A stretch of DNA of 64,000 nucleotides, taken from Saururus chinensis. Its lineage: Eukaryota; Streptophyta; Magnoliopsida; Piperales; Saururaceae. Shown here piece after piece: positions 35,563 to 46,522 of the stretch. Numbering within the stretch: position 1 is the first letter of the stretch; every line of letters starts with the position of its first letter. Where the stretch lies: contig CP141149.1 in the NCBI GenBank assembly GCA_035235625.1, positions 34,341,753 to 34,405,752 of the forward strand, read 5' to 3'. The position numbers were made by a program, and so were the translations under genes. The notes under the pieces were generated by a model. It did not search any database, was not told the origin of the DNA, and saw nothing but the letters and a program-made list of their open reading frames with translations.

Positions 35563-37212
35563 TGTCACTACCTGAGCATTGAGAAAAGTCTAAAGACCGT
35601 CAACTCCATCGGAGTACACATAGCTCAAGTTGTGACAAGTTAATAACGTATTTTGGAAGGGATAAAGAATTCAATTTGAAACATGAATAAACTTCCTACT
35701 AAATTTTTTGAATAAAATAGAATGAGTTTGACCCAAGGGGTGTTCATATGTAATTACAATATAACTACTAATGCTCAAAAGGAAATAAACTAATCCTAAT
35801 TCCCTTCATTAACCCTGTGACCATTAACTCTATCATTTATTGTCGTTCCTACGCATCCAAATCCTCAAATAAACCTGCATGCAAAAATGTGTCTGATAGA
35901 ATGGACATTCCAAAAGTGAGTTAAAAGCTTAGTGGATCTCAAATATAACATACATTGAAATTTTAGCAATCATCATTCACACCACAATAAATAATCGATC
36001 AATTTCCACAATAATACCTTTAAACATAGTTGTTGAATATACTTATATGCATGCATCTCATTTAAACTTAAGCAATCATCATACATAATCACCATATGTA
36101 TCGTAATTCATAATTCATCATCTACACAACTTATTCCCTATAACACTCAGAGAATTAGCTATGTGATTCGTGATTTGCACCAGTACGAATGCGCCGTGGG
36201 TGGTCATAAGCATGCACTTGTAATGACCCGTTAAACCGGGAGGGAACTGCGAAAGGCTGGGGTCCACCCTCATCCCTATGTGGCACCTGGGTAGTTTTAT
36301 TATCTTGAATCCTGAAATTGAGTCACCCAACCCAAACCTTAACTACCCTTGTCAACCCATCACTCTTAGGTGGGTTCTTAATATCTGATCTACCAATTAT
36401 GCAATATATTCCTCTCACATACCCATAAGAGAGAAAGTATATCATATTTCATAAGTGTTTAAAGGCAAAACCAAAACCATAATTTACTCAATATTATAGC
36501 CATGCTTGCATATAGTTCAATCATATCAGAATAGAATATAACATGAATTGCATAACATCATCCATCCCCTATGACTCACAAATATTAGATGCAAGTAAAT
36601 TTACATCCTACATATAACCTGCATCACTTTAATAAATGGTTCAACATTTCGGAACTTGAAACAAAGAATTAATCCAAGTTGGAGCATAACATATATATGT
36701 GATTCAAGTTCAACAATGCAGAAGCTTAAATACATCAACACGCTAGCATATATAGTTACATGTTCCTGCAATACAACAACAATATGCATTAACTCAATTA
36801 TTTCTAGACTATAACCATTATCATGCATAAGTTTCTCAAAACTTTAATTTGCATACATACCCAGACCATTGCGCACACACATATACAATCTACTAGTAGT
36901 CTACACCAAACATATAATCTGTAGCAGTTTACTGATTAATTCCCAATTCATAACTAACATTCAACTGTTGGACAATATAGTGCATATAATAACCCAGGCA
37001 TATGTTGCTTTAATAGTTAAAATTAGGCGTTGAAATATCATGGAACATAATCAACTCAGTAGTCATAATTAATTTAAATCAATGCTAAAACAGAGTATAA
37101 GGACTGCCCAAGTTGCATTACTTTAACCAGTATGTGGTTGATATATTTTCCATCATTTAGCACAATATAAAATCAGATCTGCATATATAAATCAAGTACT
37201 ACATAAAATGAA

Positions 37213-37299
<87 letters not shown>

Positions 37300-38080
37300 T
37301 TATACAGCCTCACAGTTTTATGCATAGTAGATGAAATTAACTTTAACCCCTTCTATTCATATGATAGATATGCATCACTAAATCCAGAATTAAGAATTTA
37401 ACTCACAGATTTCATCTATACTTTACCCAGATCAATTATGCTAAAAACATAATAATTGAATTAGAGTATTACATATCCATGTTGGAAAATATACACTTAA
37501 TCATGGCATATCATACTTATGAGATAAAAATTCGAATGTAACATGGTATTAGAAATTCATCCGCCACAATAAAATCACAGAACGAATCATGCTGAGAAGA
37601 CAATTCATGATCTCGTTGAGGGACCTCACCATGGCCTAATTTAAGGAACAAACGTCCCAAATATCACTGCCCTTCTTGACCTCTTTGCCTTCCCCTTTGC
37701 AGCCCAGTCCTCTCGCCACCCAGATCTCACCCTTGTCGTCGTCGTCGCTACTCAAAATTGCTCCTCGTCGAACCAGGGAGAAAAGGGCTGATGGGGCGAG
37801 AGGGAGGGAGGACATGGGACTTATATAGAGGAGAAGGGGAGAGACGTGTAGGGGAAGGGGAGGAGAATCGTGAATTGAGTGAGAGAAAATGCAAGGAGAA
37901 AGAGGGAGAGTCGCTGGGAGAGGAGAACTTATCCTCTCCCTGGTGTGGCTAGGGCTAGGGGGAAGAGAGACCATCTCTCCTCCGACACTCCCAGAACTAA
38001 AATCCTGTCAGGTCTGAGTTGTCTGAGTTGAACTCAGACCCAAACCAGGTTCTAGCCCAAAAATAAAACATGGGTTTACA
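35563..38080 (-). mobile_element. Solo LTR with 5-bp target duplication, nested in another LTR
   Basis: Read on the minus strand, the element starts TGTAAACCCATG and ends CAGGTAGTGACA. It is flanked by perfect 5-bp duplications TAAGA at 35558-35562 and 38081-38085. A TATA box (CTATATAA on the minus strand, 37828-37821) lies about 250 bp from its start. It has no coding region. It carries an 80-bp (AT)n tract at 37218-37297. The end motifs resemble the 3.4-kb LTR family (TGTAA...GTGACA), but the body differs, so it is a separate family. It interrupts a plus-strand LTR whose 3' part is 38086-40020. Confidence 0.78.
37218..37297. repeat. (AT)40 microsatellite
   Basis: An uninterrupted run of about 40 AT dinucleotides lies within the reverse solo LTR. 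Long pure AT runs are unstable and can form cruciforms. Assembly length may be uncertain here. Confidence 0.95.
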
Positions 38081-38085
38081 TAAGA

Positions 38086-40020
38086 GGTTTTTATTTGATG
38101 ACGTTTTACCTGCATTAACACCATGTTTACGGATGAATTCATGTTCTTGAAACTTATGGATAGATGAATTTGATTCTTTTAGAATGGATGATTTAATGTT
38201 GTTTTTATATGAATATAGATGAGAAATGTTAGATATATTATGTCCCAGACTTAGATAATAAGTACATGAAGTTTTATGAACATTTAGGGATATTTTTAAT
38301 GAATTTAATTCAATTTCAAGCAAAAAAAATGTTTGTTTCAGGGTTTCTGCACTTTGTTGGGCCAATCGAATGGCCAAATGGTGGTTTTAGAAATACTTGT
38401 CCCCGAGATCGGCTATACTGATTATTGACTTATAGTTAATTTTAAGTCAAAAAATTGTTGGTTTCTTTGTCTATTTCATGTTACTAGTATAATATGATCA
38501 TGCAAAAGTATGAATGTTTATACACATGCTAAATTAATTATGTGTGAACCACATCCTACATATTTTAGCTTATTTATAAACATGATCATGAATGTTTATG
38601 TTTACTTATGCTTACATGATCTCATTTGCCACGTAAGGGCTATGTTTCATTCATAATAGGAATGATTAGTACATGATTATTTATGTTTGCATATATTTAG
38701 CTTTGCTCACGTGTATATCATGTTATATACATCATGAAAAAAAATTGTTAAGCCATAATTAAGTATATTTAACCTTGATTAATTGATTGTGTGTCATAGT
38801 TTTCCAAATTAGTCATATCAGAGATTAATTGAATCAGTTTTTTGGCCAATGGCTGGGGTTTTCTATCATGTGGGTAGGGTTTTCTGTCCAGAAAGGACAT
38901 GTTTCCTTCCCGGGTAAGAATATTGGAATGCTATAATAAGATAAACTATTATTACTTTTTGGACCGAGAATTCATATTAGTTCATCTGTGTACACTGGCG
39001 TTATAAGGGGCACTTCCAGTTATAATTTGTCCAAACTACTTAGGTCTTCCTTTTTAAGGATTTATGTGAGTATGGTTGCTTAGACTTCACCCAGAGTAAG
39101 CAGAATCGGTATATTCGGGTCTTAGGATTTTCTATATTGTAAGACATTTATTGTGTTGTTTACACATATTATGTATAGATTATAATGCTTATTTACACAG
39201 GTTATGTAGGAATAATGTCGCTTATGTTTACAAGGTTGTGTATGGATTATGATACTTGATCATGCATGATGTATGTGGATTATAATACTTGATCATGCAA
39301 GATGTGTATAGTTGTTATACTTGTTCATGTAGGATACATATGGATTGAGATTTGAATGAATGCATAGGTTGTGTGTCGGGTTTATGAGATATAATTGATA
39401 CATAATGTACAAGTGTTGCTTATAGATATGTGATTCATTAATGAAATTTTCGCAGGTTGAATGTGTGAGAAAATTGATATACTCTTGTGTTATTAACATC
39501 AGTTTGTTTGAGGCTTGTGTGATGTTTTTTTTAGATTATGTTTTAGTGTTAACGTGAACTTTATGTTTTCAAACTCATATTAAGTTTAATTTACCCCTTG
39601 TTGTATTGTTTTATTTTGGGGTTGTATGCTTGTGTTATACAAGTGCCTAGGATTAGTTATTTTACAAACATAAAGGCAAATAAATGCATGTGGAGTGTGG
39701 GCTAGTTTATTTGTGATGAGATAGTTATATTATTTTTTTTTATGTTAAAACTTTGATTCTTTACATGTTTATGGATTGCCTTGTTGATGACTTAGACATG
39801 TCGCCTATAAGGTTGAAACTAATGTTGTTATGAAATTACGTGGGTATGTGATTGACTACGAGAATTTAATTAATTTCTTTTATCTTCCATTTATGACTTT
39901 TACGCAAAAGGAGTGTTGCGTATTTCCATGTAGCCTAGTTTAAGGTTAGCTTTCAGCTTCATCACACCTTTGTCATCCTACTTTGGGTAGTTGGGTAAAG
40001 GGGGTGTGCAGGGTGTGACA
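38086..40020 (+). mobile_element. 3' part of a plus-strand LTR interrupted by the nested LTR
   Basis: This segment ends GGTGTGCAGGGTGTGACA at 40020, a clear LTR terminus. The AAACTCATATTAAGTTTAATT...ACCCCTTGTTG...TTTTGGGG stretch (39570-39620) parallels the same zone of LTR copy A. The 5' part appears to lie just left of the nested insertion: about 34.9-35.557 kb has an LTR-like leader with GTGGGCTAAGACTCTGAGG. The 5' boundary is unresolved, about 34.7 kb. ATGAT follows at 40021-40025, but I found no matching copy upstream. Confidence 0.5.
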
Positions 40021-40295
40021 ATGATGACCTTGATGTTGATTAACTAAAGGAAAGGGAGGGATCAGATTTATCTCTTGGCATAGAGGCCCACATGGGAGGC
40101 CTGTAGGGTTATTAGCTTAGTGGTAGAGCAACCTTGATAATTGCATATTTGTGCCTGGGTGTGAGGCTCTTGGTCACATTGATAGTTCAATGTGCCCATT
40201 ATCGCTTGACTCAAAGATGTAGATCATCCAAGGCACAAGTAGCATACAACTCACCGTTGCACTGCACTATCCAAGTAGGAAGCATTTTTAATGCT

Positions 40296-40464
40296 CGATT
40301 ATGACAATGAGTCCAACATGGGAGCCCTTCATCTATGAGATCAACGATGCACACACTAGCACACATTAGCACTATTGGTACTGGCACTAACACATGCGTC
40401 GTCCATTTCAAATATCAAGGCCTCATATGTGTTATTTACGCTAGGCTCATTGTCATAGTGGAAC
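40296..40464. mobile_element. Foldback/MITE-like inverted repeat, copy 2
   Basis: The left arm (40296-40356, CGATTATGACAATGAGTCC...TATGAGATCAACGATGC) is matched by the right arm in reverse (40391-40464, GCGTCGTCCATTTC...GCTAGGCTCATTGTCATAG). The shared cores TGAGCCTAG and GAGATCgACG link it to the element at 21056-21230. Confidence 0.5.
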
Positions 40465-41585
40465 ATGAAAAACTCTTCCCCCCAAGTATGTTTGTTCTCC
40501 CCTTCTTTCATACCATGATAAGTCTTTGTGAAATAACTAGGATGAGAAGGAAAATAAGGCACTAAGAGATCTTATTGGCCAACCCTTCACATTTTAAGAT
40601 ATTTTTTCAAACATGCTCCCATTTTGAGTTAAGAGATAGATAAATAGACATATCCCTTTGCACAGATATGAGGACATTCGTAGTTACTAAGGGGGTCAAA
40701 GACCAAGAAGTGACGGTTCTTGACTTTCACAATATAGGTATTTTTGGAAGAGTCTTATATGAGTCCGCGCTCACGTGCGAATCGTGAGCTAGGTCATTAT
40801 GTGCTATTAAATTTTGATCATACGGTGTATATAACTTGGGGGGCTGATTAGCTTTTTCCCCCTTACACTGTCGGATCTCAAACAACTCATGATGTATGGG
40901 CTCATGCATATGTTTGTGAGCCCAGGCTAATGCAAACATTTCAATTTGTTGAGTCAGTAAAGATAAGGGTATTCTAGTAATTGTAGAAACAAGGGAAATA
41001 TAATCAACCACAACTCACCATCAGCAAAATATAGGTCTGACAAAGCTGCGAATTGCGGAGCCACTTGTTCATTGTCAAAATGCTCCAAGAACAAGTCGAT
41101 ATCGAACAACTCTGTTCCTTTCAACTTATGTGAATCTAGTTGCAATGTCAAATGCTATTCAACACGATGGCTTCATTGATGGGGATTTTAGCTGAGAAAC
41201 ATCAATTTTCTTGGTGACTTAATGCAAATATGGTGATGATCCTAGATATGGATTTTATTAAGCTTGTTAACAATAAACACATCGGTCGACTTAGAGCTTT
41301 CCACCACAATAAGTTCATTTCTCATATCAAAATTATTGAATTAGAATGGTATTTTGAGTTCATGAAATTCTATAATGTTGACAAAATTTACTTTTTTGAA
41401 TTAAAAAAGTTAAAATAAATAATGTCCAATATTTTGGAGTTTGACTAGCTCCAAAGTAGGCAAACTCTTCAAAGTGAGTAAAGTCTCTAAAGTGGACTAA
41501 GTCTAAGAAAAAAAAAGAGGAAGTTGGTCCTTATCCTACACATGTAGGAATAAAATAAGACTTCTAACCAAGGGAAAATTTGAGT
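40465..41585. other. Unassigned DNA with short open frames
   Basis: Minus-strand frames at 40727-41011 (94 aa) and 40954-41151 (65 aa, with ELFDIDLFLEHFDNEQVAPQ) look protein-like, but I do not recognise them. They overlap and change frame, so together they may be a decayed gene or element fragment. A plus-strand 62-aa frame at 41230-41418 is also unrecognised. Confidence 0.3.
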
Positions 41586-42175
41586 GAGGCCTTCATATAC
41601 CTCACATTAAAATATCATAAAAAATTAAATTGGCTAAGTGAGACCTCATAAACCTCACGTTAAAATAGCCACTAAAATAAAAAAAATGGTTAAGTGAATG
41701 CCTCATGGGCCCACACTAAAATTGACCATAAAAAACTAAAATAAAAAAAATCTAAGTGAGATCCCCATGCGTCCACATTAAATTAGTTATCAAATTAAAA
41801 TCACAAATGGTTAAGTGAGACCCCTCAAATTGGTTATCAAATTAAAATTACAAAGGCTAAGTGAGACCCTCATAGGTCTTACATTAAATTAATCATCAAA
41901 TCAAAATTAGAAAAGACTGTAAGACCACCATAGGTCCCACAACAAATTAGCTATCAAATCAAAATCACAAAAAGTTAAGTGAGACCGATGTGAGTCCTAT
42001 ATCAAGTTAGCCATTAAATTAAAATCACAAATGACTAAGTGAGACTTACATATAGGTCTCACATCAAATTAGTCATCAAATCAAAATTACAAATGCTAAG
42101 TAAGACATCATGTGGGTCGTACATCATATTAGCCAAATTAAAATATGAGACCCTTTGTAGGTCCTACATAAAGAA
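41586..42175. repeat. Degenerate tandem array of about 60-68-bp units
   Basis: About nine units recur. Each has a form of AAGTGAGACC, then TCATAGGTCTCACAT and TAAATTAGCCATCAA, then ATTAAAATCACAAA. Units differ by substitutions and small gaps, so the array is old. No coding function is apparent. Confidence 0.8.
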
Positions 42176-42497
42176 TGAACTTTGAAATAAATCCTAACGT
42201 CCAAATGATGAGTTTTGGGACTTACCTCCTAATGGCTAGTTATGCAATTGAGAAAATACAAAAAAAAAAATAACAAAATAAAAATATATATAATACATTG
42301 AAAAAACTAAGAAAGAAGAATTAGTCAAGCCCTTACGTATAGTGCTCCTCACTTTCAAAGAATTAAAAAAAAAAACTATGTCAAAACTTCTTTAGCTAGT
42401 CACTCACATTTGAAAAAAAAAAGAGTAGAGGGAAGACTTAGTCAAACCACTATTACACGCCAAGTGGCTTCTCAACTTTGGTTCAACAATTTCAGAG

Positions 42498-42925
42498 TTG
42501 CATGCAGTGTACTCGAGGTGCTTGACAGTATGTCAAGTAGTTCCAAACTTGTTAAATCGTTATGGAGCGGTGGAAACTGAAGAAAACTTGGTTTTTCAAT
42601 TTATTGAATGTTTACATTGTAGTATCCAAAAGGTTTTAGCATTTCACTCAATTTATACTTTATACTCTTTGAAGAAATGATGAAATTGGCTATTCAAGCT
42701 GAGATGGAACTTGAAGGGTTAAAACAATGGGGAAATGAAGTAGCTCACTTCCCTCCAAAATTTGTGGATCCCATAAATGAAAGGGTAGACACTAACTACT
42801 CACCATCAAGCCATTTGGAAAATTACCTTGTAGAGCAGTTACAAGAGCTAAAAATTTGTGATAAAAATGATAGTAATTTGAAATTGGAAGAAGAAAGACG
42901 TGAAATTTGCATATTGAAAGATTGA
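42498..42925 (+). pseudogene. Ty3/Gypsy-like gag relic
   Basis: The first frame (42498-42679) reads LLNRYGAVETEENLVFQFIE and then CLHCSIQKVLAFHSIYTLYS. The frame beginning at 42677 continues LAIQAEMELEGLK. Together they resemble the retrotransposon gag pattern of an E-T-E-E-x-LV-x-x-[FY]I-x-GL-x-x-x-IQ block followed by an A-x-x-AE helix. A frameshift near 42677 separates the halves, and no zinc knuckle or pol was found downstream, so this is a broken fragment. It marks an otherwise lost retroelement. Confidence 0.6.
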
Positions 42926-44179
42926 AGGAGTAGCTGATGAACATACAACATCATATTTTGTTGAAACTTGAAGGGACTGAACACAAAAAAAGAAAACAAT
43001 TTAGCACTGAATATACTAGATCCAGGTTAGATTGGAGTGACCTTGTTTGAGAGGTGTTAAACACACAAATTATATATTTATTTCTACTTAAGTAAATAAT
43101 AATGGATACGAGTTTTACAAGTGTTTTTTGCTTGACTAAAGTCTTTGTTTATAAATTTCAAAAAGGATGATTTCAAGAGTAACCAACTCAATGCAAATGT
43201 TATTTGAACTCAATGAGACATTAATCAGTTCACATTATATATAATAAAAAATAGTTTGCAGTGTATATAACAAAAGAAAAAAATCATAGAATGTAATAAA
43301 TACTTCTCATGCTTTTGTTATATTTTTTATTAGAAAGCTGATATTTTCACTCCACTTTTTCTATACCAAAAATCTTACTCCACTTTGGTTAGATAAGAAA
43401 AAGTAAATTTCTATGTTGTTATGTGTGGCTCACATTTTCAATCTAATTAAAGGTGACGTAAGACTTTTGGTATATAAAAAGTGAACTATAAATATCATTT
43501 TTCTTTTTATTGCAACCACAATAGAAACCTAAACCCGAACCAGCGATATTATGTCATTAATACTTTAAAGCCCAAACCTATCTTTACCATTAGAGTAAGA
43601 ATATATAGCTTCCCACTCCATATTTTTTCCACCTACCCCATAATTAAATTTTTTGCACATATATATGAGTAGAAAGTTGCTATTTCCCCCTTAATATATG
43701 CTAAGTGCCCCCAAAACTTTCAAAAAAATATTAGGATTTTGTTATTGCTCAAATCCCCCATGATCCCCACTATTTCACTATTGCACCCCAACACTCCATG
43801 TTTTTCTTTCTCCTTCTCCTCCAACACCGGTGTTGGCGACCGGTTGTAGGCTGCTAATAAGCATGACCGCGTATGTAAAATTGACATAGGCCCTCCTGTG
43901 CCTGTTGTTGAAACTTGAAGGGAGATCGACTCTTCCAACTTGGCTATGTATGTTTTTTTTGTCTGTTCACTTACAGAAGCAATAATCCGATTGAGCTTCG
44001 TTTTATCTTCGCCCCCCAATATGTTAGCAGAGGTTGCATCTTCCCTACTCAACTTGTATTGAAATCCAATTTCAAGCTTTAACCTGGACATTTCTGACTA
44101 CCAAAGACCCAAACTAGAACACGTGCTGTCTAAAAGTAGAGAAAGCGAACGGTCAGCGCGAAGGTTCAACCGGCTTCTC
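42926..44179. other. AT-rich intergenic DNA
   Basis: No gene was recognised. A 123-aa minus-strand frame at 43720-44091 (SREDATSANILGGEDKTKLN) has a protein-like composition but matches no family I know; it could be a stray gene fragment next to the pectinesterase relic. Confidence 0.35.
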
Positions 44180-44499
44180 CATTTAGTTGTGCAACTTCAC
44201 TGCAAACTTGGTTCTTGCTGCATCCCCCAGTGACACTTCAACAAATCTTGGTAGGCCATGGAAGCAGTACTCGAGAATCATTATTCATGCACTCATATAT
44301 CGGCAGTGTGATACAGCCGGAAGGGTGGCTGGAGTGACAGGGAAACTTTGCGTTGAGTACTCTGTATCATGCCGAGTACATGAATTATAGACCAGGAGCA
44401 GAGTTGGGTAGCAGAGTCAAGTGGCCTGGCAATCATCCAACTAGCGGTCCTAAATATGCCAATAGTCATACAGTCAAGCAATTTATCCATGGCATGTGA
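44180..44499 (+). pseudogene. Pectin methylesterase C-terminal relic
   Basis: The sequence encodes LGRPWKQYSR, then after a one-base shift near 44310 VIQPEGWLE, a stop, and QGNFALSTLYHAEYMNYRPG, GSRVKWPGNHPTSGP and KQFIHGM. These are the last conserved blocks of plant PME (family CE8), including the substrate-binding LGRPW motif (Arg and Trp present). The TGA falls exactly at the conserved Trp of LEWQGNF. Upstream blocks with the catalytic Asp residues were not found. It is a truncated, non-functional fragment of the final exon. Confidence 0.88.
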
Positions 44500-46522
44500 T
44501 TGCCAGCAACAAGCAGAGCCAGATCTGGCACTGGCCGCCCGGAGCAGAGGTTAGGGTTGTCTCGTCGGCGCCGGAAACTAGTGTCGATGGCGCGGAAGCT
44601 AAGTGCCGTTACCCGACCATTTCTGTCACTCCTACCCCACCCCACCAAATAAATTCACCCTTCTCTCTCCGACATCGGCGCAGACCACTCCAGTTCCCCT
44701 CCCAAATCCTAACCAGGCGCCCCCCCTCCCATATGTTGGCCCCACCTCATATGCCCGGAAGTCGATCGGCCAGCTATTTTATGCTGGCCACGACGAGAAC
44801 AGTTCTGGTTGTAGGGGGTAGAGCAAGCGTCTGCAATCATCTTCTCATGCGATGTTTTCTGCCACTCTTATCATTGATGATTGTTTCTTGTCTTATGTGG
44901 TAGCAACCTACGTCTCTTTGTCTATCAATTGATCAACTCCATCTCCAATAAAGCTCTGCTGCTCCGTCAGCTACAACTCAACCCATTGTGTGCCCAGGCC
45001 AGAAGAACCAGAAGCCCAAATTCGGTATTGTTATGGACAACTAGTGGAACCCTTCTGTTCAATAACTTTTGCTTTGCAACAAAGCGGCATGCGGGGACGA
45101 TTTGTTTGCGTTCAGAACTCTGTCTCAAAGTCGGAGTTCGGATTCAATTCGAAGGGGTTAACTTGGTATTAATTCGGAGTATTCGATGAATTCAGGGGAA
45201 AAAATCAGCCAACATAAAGATAGATCAACCAAGTTCAGCTGCAACGAAGGAGATGAGGCTGCCATTGATGTATAAGTGTGAAATGCATAATAGAAATTGG
45301 AAGGGGGACAAAGGCAGAAATAAGAGGTTTAAGGTAAAGTTGAGGTTGTTTTTGGTTTTCTAACCTTCCTGAACAGAACGAATATTTGGAAAAGTGGCCG
45401 ACTTTTCCGGATGTTCGAAAATTCCTCGAATTGGCCGAACAGCCGCCAAATTATGCCGCAGACCAGTAAACTAACGAATTTGCCAAATAACCGCAAATAA
45501 TTAGGCGACTTTGTGATAGAGGCCCACAAAGGAAGACTGCTTAGAGCTGGAAGATTAGGATGGGTTCGAGCATAAGTTCTCGTCTTTGCAGTCCTCTTAA
45601 CTTAAACTGAACTTGTCATAGTTTAGTGCTTTATGAATTTGTAAAAAAATCCTACCACCTTAAACCCTAGAGCTTGATCTGAAACACCCTGTTTCCTTAA
45701 CCTGCCTAAATACACAATGAGACATGTTCCGGCGAAAATACAACCGGACCACATGGGAAATCGGAGGCTAGAGACTAGGTGGGTCAGGCGGGTGGGTGAG
45801 ATGGTAGGAGGAGCACCGGTGAAATAGAAAATTATTTTTAATATTTTACTCTAGTTGAGTATAATATATAAAAATTTATTATTTATAAAATGAGTCTCAT
45901 TTATATGAATCGAGTAATACTTATAGGTTTAAATACCCATGAGTATTATAAGCCGCCGAATATAAATTCAACGGCTCATAAAACCCGGGCTTACGTAGGC
46001 ATGTATGAGCCTGGCTAATATAAATTTTTTCCTTATAAAATTGATATAAAATCAAAGATATACTTATTTATCACTCATGCTAATATGTATTAATATACGT
46101 GCTATCAGTTTTAAATAAAAAGGAAGTATGTAAGATTGGTAAATAATAGGGATTTGCTATGAGGCGGCTTGGTCAGATTTTAATGTTTATAAGTGAGATA
46201 ATTTACGGGGTGAGCAACCTTTTATTGGGGTGAAAAGAGAGGTGTTTACTAGCCACCCGTCCATTGGGCTCGGGTTAGAAGTTTAGAACCAAATTACCCG
46301 ACCCATGGCATCTCATAATTTCACGTTAATTCCTTTGCCATTAGGGATTTGGTAGTTGAGGCCCATTTATGGTATGGACTGTAAATCACAACATGGGCCG
46401 TCGTCGCCGGGTGGCCACGAAAAATTGGGCCTGACATGGGTCCCAACAACCCAGAAGCACAAAAAGGGCGTTGGTTCGTGCTGGCTAATGCGGAGGGAGG
46501 AGAGGGGACTGCCGGAGGAGGG
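44500..46522. other. Upstream flank of the LSM12-like gene
   Basis: Between 44500 and 45190 the composition is near balanced and several frames are open (44496-44903, 44603-44821), but I recognise none; a gene fragment is possible. From 45800 to 46300 it is AT-rich. The promoter of the LSM12-like gene should lie in the last few hundred bases, with no obvious TATA box. Confidence 0.35.

Noticed and set aside
40107..40180. tRNA-like A-box (TTAGCTTAGTGGTAGAG)
   Set aside because: No B-box or foldable cloverleaf follows at the right distance; at most a trace of a tRNA-derived SINE.
46436..46522. Upstream in-frame ATG for the LSM12-like gene
   Set aside because: The extra 29 residues are Gly-rich and unlike family N-termini; the MEG start at 46523 fits better, though use of the upstream ATG cannot be excluded.
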